Assembly: GCF_004216695.1 (NCBI RefSeq)
Contig: NZ_SGXC01000002.1
Coordinates: forward strand, 1,488,001 to 1,552,000
DNA from: Pigmentiphaga kullae
GTDB lineage: Bacteria; Pseudomonadota; Gammaproteobacteria; Burkholderiales; Burkholderiaceae_B
Length of the DNA stretch: 64,000 nt
Reading direction: 5' to 3'
Shown here: positions 61,430 to 64,000 of the stretch, in pieces
Position numbering within the stretch: position 1 is the first letter of the stretch
Layout of the letters: each line of letters begins with the position of its first letter
Made by a program: the position numbers and the translations under genes
Notes under the pieces: generated by a model
Seen by the model: only the letters and a program-made list of their open reading frames with translations
Told to the model about the DNA's origin: nothing
Databases searched by the model: none

Positions 61430-61470
61430 CAAAACTCCGCGATTGTTACAAAATTACCGGGAGACACACC

Positions 61471-62703
61471 ATGCTCACCTCGTCCCTGAAATCACTGCGC
61501 CTGCTGGGTGCGGCCACCGCCTTGTCGGCGTTCTCGCTCGCCCTGCCGGCCCAGGCCCAGGACGCCGTCACCATCGGCTACGCCATCTCCAAGACCGGCG
61601 TGAACGCGGGCGGCGCGGGCATCACGACCATTCCCAACTACAAGCTCTGGGTCCATGAGGTCAACCAGGCCGGCGGCCTGAAGGTCGGCGCCAAGCGCCT
61701 GCCCATCAAGGTCGTCGAATACGACGACCGCTCCAGTTCGGAAGACGCCGTGCGCGCGGTCGAGCGCCTGATCACCCAGGACAAGGTCGACTTCCTGCTG
61801 CCACCGTGGTCCACCGCGATGAACCTGGCCGTCGCGCCCACCTTCCACCGCTACGGCTATCCGCTGCTGGCGGGCTCGGCGGTCACGGAACGCGCGCCCG
61901 AATTCGCCAAGCGCTGGCCCAACAGCTACTGGCTGCTGGGCACCGGCTCGCAATACGCCGAGGCCCTGGTCGACCAGCTGGCCAGCCTGCGCAAGGCGGG
62001 CAAGATCGGCGACTCCATCGCGATGGTCTCCATCGCGGACGGCTTCGGCATCGAACTGGCCACCGCGGCGCGCGCGGCGTTCCAGAAGACGGGCTTCAAG
62101 CTGGCCTACGCCAAGACCTATCCGGTGGGCACGCAGGACCTGGCGCCCATCGTGAACGAGGCCAAGAAGCTGAACCCCGACGTCTTCATCGCGTTCAGCT
62201 ATCCGCCCGACACCATGGCCATCACGGACCAGGCGCGGGTGCTGGGCTTCAATCCCAAGGTGTTCTACACCGGCGTGGGCACCGCCTTCCCGCTGTACAA
62301 AAACCGCTTCGGGGCGAACGTCGAGGGCGTGGCCAGCCTGGGCGGCATCGACGCCAACAGCCCCGCCGTCAAGGCCTACATCCAGCGCCACAAGGAAGTG
62401 ACCGGCGCCGAGCCGGACCGCTGGGCCAGTCTGGTCACCTACGCCGGACTGCAGGTGCTGCAGCAGGCCATCGAGAAGGCCGGAACCCTGGACCGCAAGG
62501 CCGTGTCGGCCAAGATCGCCAGCGAGGAGTTCGACACCATCCTGGGCCGCATCAACCTGAAGAACCACATGGTGCCCAACATGCTGACGCTGGGCCAATG
62601 GCAGAACGGCGAGTTCGTCGGCATCGAGCCGGCCAGCCACGCCGGCGCCGCCAAGCTGGTCTTCCCCAAGTCCGCCTGGCAGGCCGGCGCCGCCGCGCGC
62701 TGA
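61471..62703 (+). CDS. ABC transporter substrate-binding protein (LivK type)
   Basis: 410-residue periplasmic binding protein: signal peptide (LLGAATALSAFSLALPAQAQ, cleavage before DAVTIG), then the two-lobe Leu/Ile/Val-binding fold (ISKTGVNAGGAGITTIPNYKLW; VIDR-like TQDKVDFLLPPW; TYAGLQVLQQAIEKAG). GGGAG lies just upstream of the ATG. It starts an ABC operon with permeases downstream. Such proteins also carry urea, amides or aromatic acids; substrate is open. Confidence 0.9.
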   Translation: MLTSSLKSLRLLGAATALSAFSLALPAQAQDAVTIGYAISKTGVNAGGAGITTIPNYKLWVHEVNQAGGLKVGAKRLPIKVVEYDDRSSSEDAVRAVERLITQDKVDFLLPPWSTAMNLAVAPTFHRYGYPLLAGSAVTERAPEFAKRWPNSYWLLGTGSQYAEALVDQLASLRKAGKIGDSIAMVSIADGFGIELATAARAAFQKTGFKLAYAKTYPVGTQDLAPIVNEAKKLNPDVFIAFSYPPDTMAITDQARVLGFNPKVFYTGVGTAFPLYKNRFGANVEGVASLGGIDANSPAVKAYIQRHKEVTGAEPDRWASLVTYAGLQVLQQAIEKAGTLDRKAVSAKIASEEFDTILGRINLKNHMVPNMLTLGQWQNGEFVGIEPASHAGAAKLVFPKSAWQAGAAAR

Positions 62704-62758
62704 CCCTCAACCCGCGCCGCCCGGCCGCATGCCGGGCGGCGCGCGACAGGAATCCCGT

Positions 62759-63631
62759 ATGTTCATCGATGCACTCTTCTCCGGCATCACGCTGGGAGGC
62801 ATGTACGCGCTCGTCGCCATGGGACTCACCCTGCAGTATGGCGTCTCGCGCATCATGAATCTGGCCTATGGCGAGTTTCTCGTCGCCGCGGCCTTCTGCG
62901 CCTACCTGCTGATGACCGGCCTCCAGGTCACCCCGCTGTGGGGCCTGCTGCTGATCGTCCCCGTCGCCTTCGCCCTGAACTGGCTGGTCTACCGCTTCCT
63001 GCTGACGCCGCTGGTCAAGCGAACCCGCACGCGCGCCGCGCTGGAGGTGGACAGCATCCTGGCCACCTTCGGTCTGCTGTTCATCGTGCAGGGCGTGATG
63101 CAGGTCAGCTTCGGCGGCAACTACTACAGCTATTCCTATTTGAACGAACCCGTGCGCATCCTGGATTCGGTGCTGGCCCTGAACCGGCTGCTGGCCCTGG
63201 GCTTCGCCGCCGTGCTCGGCATCGGCTTCTATCTGGCGCTGACCCGTACCCGCCTGGGCACCGCCATCCGGGCGGTGGCGGTGGACCCGGTGGCCGCGCG
63301 CCTGGTCGCCATCGACGTGCGCTGGGCCTCGGCCCTGGCCTTCGCCGCCGGCGGCGCGCTGGCGGCCGGCGGCGGCGTGCTGGTCAGCATGTTCCTGACC
63401 TTCAACGCCAACATGGGCGTGATCTTCACCATGAAGGCCCTGATCGTGATCATCATGGGCGGCGTGGGCAACGTCCTGGGCGCGCTGGTCGCGGGCCTGC
63501 TGCTGGGCCTGGCGGAATCCTTCATCGCCACCTACGTCGACCCCGGGCTGACGATCGCCGTGACCTACGGCGTGTTCCTGCTGGTGCTGCTGGTGCGTCC
63601 CACCGGCCTGTTCGGGAGGGCCGCGCGATGA
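62759..63631 (+). CDS. livH: Branched-chain amino-acid-type ABC permease (LivH)
   Basis: 290-residue inner-membrane permease of the LivH group: MFIDALFSGITLGGMYALVAMGLTLQYGVSRIMNLAYGEF, then the EAA-type GTAIRAVAVDPVAARLVAIDV loop and MGGVGNVLGALVAGLLLGLAES. An AGGA site precedes the ATG. Stop overlaps the next gene's start (ATGA). Gene symbol is by family, not substrate. Confidence 0.9.
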   Translation: MFIDALFSGITLGGMYALVAMGLTLQYGVSRIMNLAYGEFLVAAAFCAYLLMTGLQVTPLWGLLLIVPVAFALNWLVYRFLLTPLVKRTRTRAALEVDSILATFGLLFIVQGVMQVSFGGNYYSYSYLNEPVRILDSVLALNRLLALGFAAVLGIGFYLALTRTRLGTAIRAVAVDPVAARLVAIDVRWASALAFAAGGALAAGGGVLVSMFLTFNANMGVIFTMKALIVIIMGGVGNVLGALVAGLLLGLAESFIATYVDPGLTIAVTYGVFLLVLLVRPTGLFGRAAR

Positions 63632-64000
63632 ACGCCCCGCTGCGCATTCCGCTGATCGCCGGCGCCGCCGTGCTGGCCGTGCTGGCAGGCGTGCCCCTGG
63701 TGGCCGACGGCTATGGCCTGTCGCTGGCCATCAACATCCTGAACTACGCGGTGCTGGCCACCGCCTGGGCGATGTTCTCGGGCCCCACCCGCTACGTGTC
63801 GCTGGCCACGGTCGCCTTCTTCGGCATCGGCGCCTACACCGTGGCGGTCCTGGGCGAGGCCCTGCCCTGGCCGGCCGTGCTGGCGGCCGCCGCCCTGGTC
63901 GGCCTGGTGGTCGCCATCGTCGTCGGCCTGTCCACGCTCAGGCTGGCCGGCGTCTATTTCGTCATCTTCACCTTCGGGCTGACCGAACTGATCCGCCAGC
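63628..64000 (+). CDS. livM: ABC permease (LivM type), 3' end outside window
   Basis: First 124 residues of the second permease: MNAPLRIPLIAGAAVLAVLAG..., with SLAINILNYAVLATAWAMFSGPTRYVSLATVAFFGIGAYT and LRLAGVYFVIFTFGLTELIRQ, all typical of LivM. It overlaps livH by four bases. The ATPase genes should follow beyond the window. Confidence 0.9.
   Translation, partial: MNAPLRIPLIAGAAVLAVLAGVPLVADGYGLSLAINILNYAVLATAWAMFSGPTRYVSLATVAFFGIGAYTVAVLGEALPWPAVLAAAALVGLVVAIVVGLSTLRLAGVYFVIFTFGLTELIRQ

Overview
The window is high-GC DNA, densely coded on both strands, with a gene complement and order typical of a betaproteobacterium of the family Alcaligenaceae, most likely Bordetella or Achromobacter. 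This rests on recognised proteins (lysC-tilS-accA-alkA-cysS block, RdgC, TrmJ, UppP, a GlgE/TreS/TreY/TreZ cluster) and not on a database search. I see no transposase, integrase, phage gene or CRISPR array; it reads as ordinary chromosome.

Layout. 1-2.3 kb: the end of a nicotinate/maleamate catabolic cluster (nicE fragment, a LysR regulator, nicF), closed by a two-way terminator shared with tRNA-Ser(GCU). 2.5-17.4 kb: housekeeping genes: aspartokinase, tRNA lysidine synthase, acetyl-CoA carboxylase alpha, a 3-methyladenine glycosylase, CysRS, a TPR protein with two cyclophilins, LpxH, a PrpF-like protein, TrmJ, SuhB, UppP, RibA and cardiolipin synthase. 17.4-24.5 kb: a Na+/H+ antiporter, gshA facing a gamma-glutamyltransferase-like gene, a small exported protein and a uracil/xanthine permease.

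24.6-43.4 kb: a single minus-strand operon of eight alpha-glucan/trehalose genes, read glgA-glgE-treS/mak-glgB-glgX-treZ-malQ-treY. Nearly every junction overlaps. It encodes both routes between glucan and trehalose: TreY/TreZ release trehalose from glucan, while TreS-maltokinase and GlgE turn trehalose back into glucan through maltose and maltose-1-phosphate. GlgB, GlgX and MalQ remodel the polymer.

43.7-57.7 kb: an ankyrin protein, three separate MFS exporters, dodecin, rdgC, a sulfatase-fold membrane enzyme, and the most interesting accessory block, a minus-strand operon at 46.9-51.6 kb: PepSY membrane protein, DUF2271 protein, DUF4198 protein, ApbE flavin transferase, and a membrane-anchored flavodoxin/ferredoxin-reductase. 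A Fur-box-like sequence matching 15 of 19 consensus bases lies 42 bases upstream, and the DUF2271 protein carries a DGISGAT sequence that fits the ApbE flavinylation motif. I infer an iron-controlled chain moving electrons from NADPH to the periplasm, perhaps for ferric-siderophore reduction.

57.8-64 kb: a TerC-family protein behind a clear yybP-ykoY (Mn2+) riboswitch, a threonine/serine dehydratase, an AraC regulator facing a branched-chain-amino-acid-type ABC transporter that runs off the right edge. A small family of intergenic repeats (at 6.5, 8.7, 49.6 and, in part, 60.4 kb) is scattered through the window.
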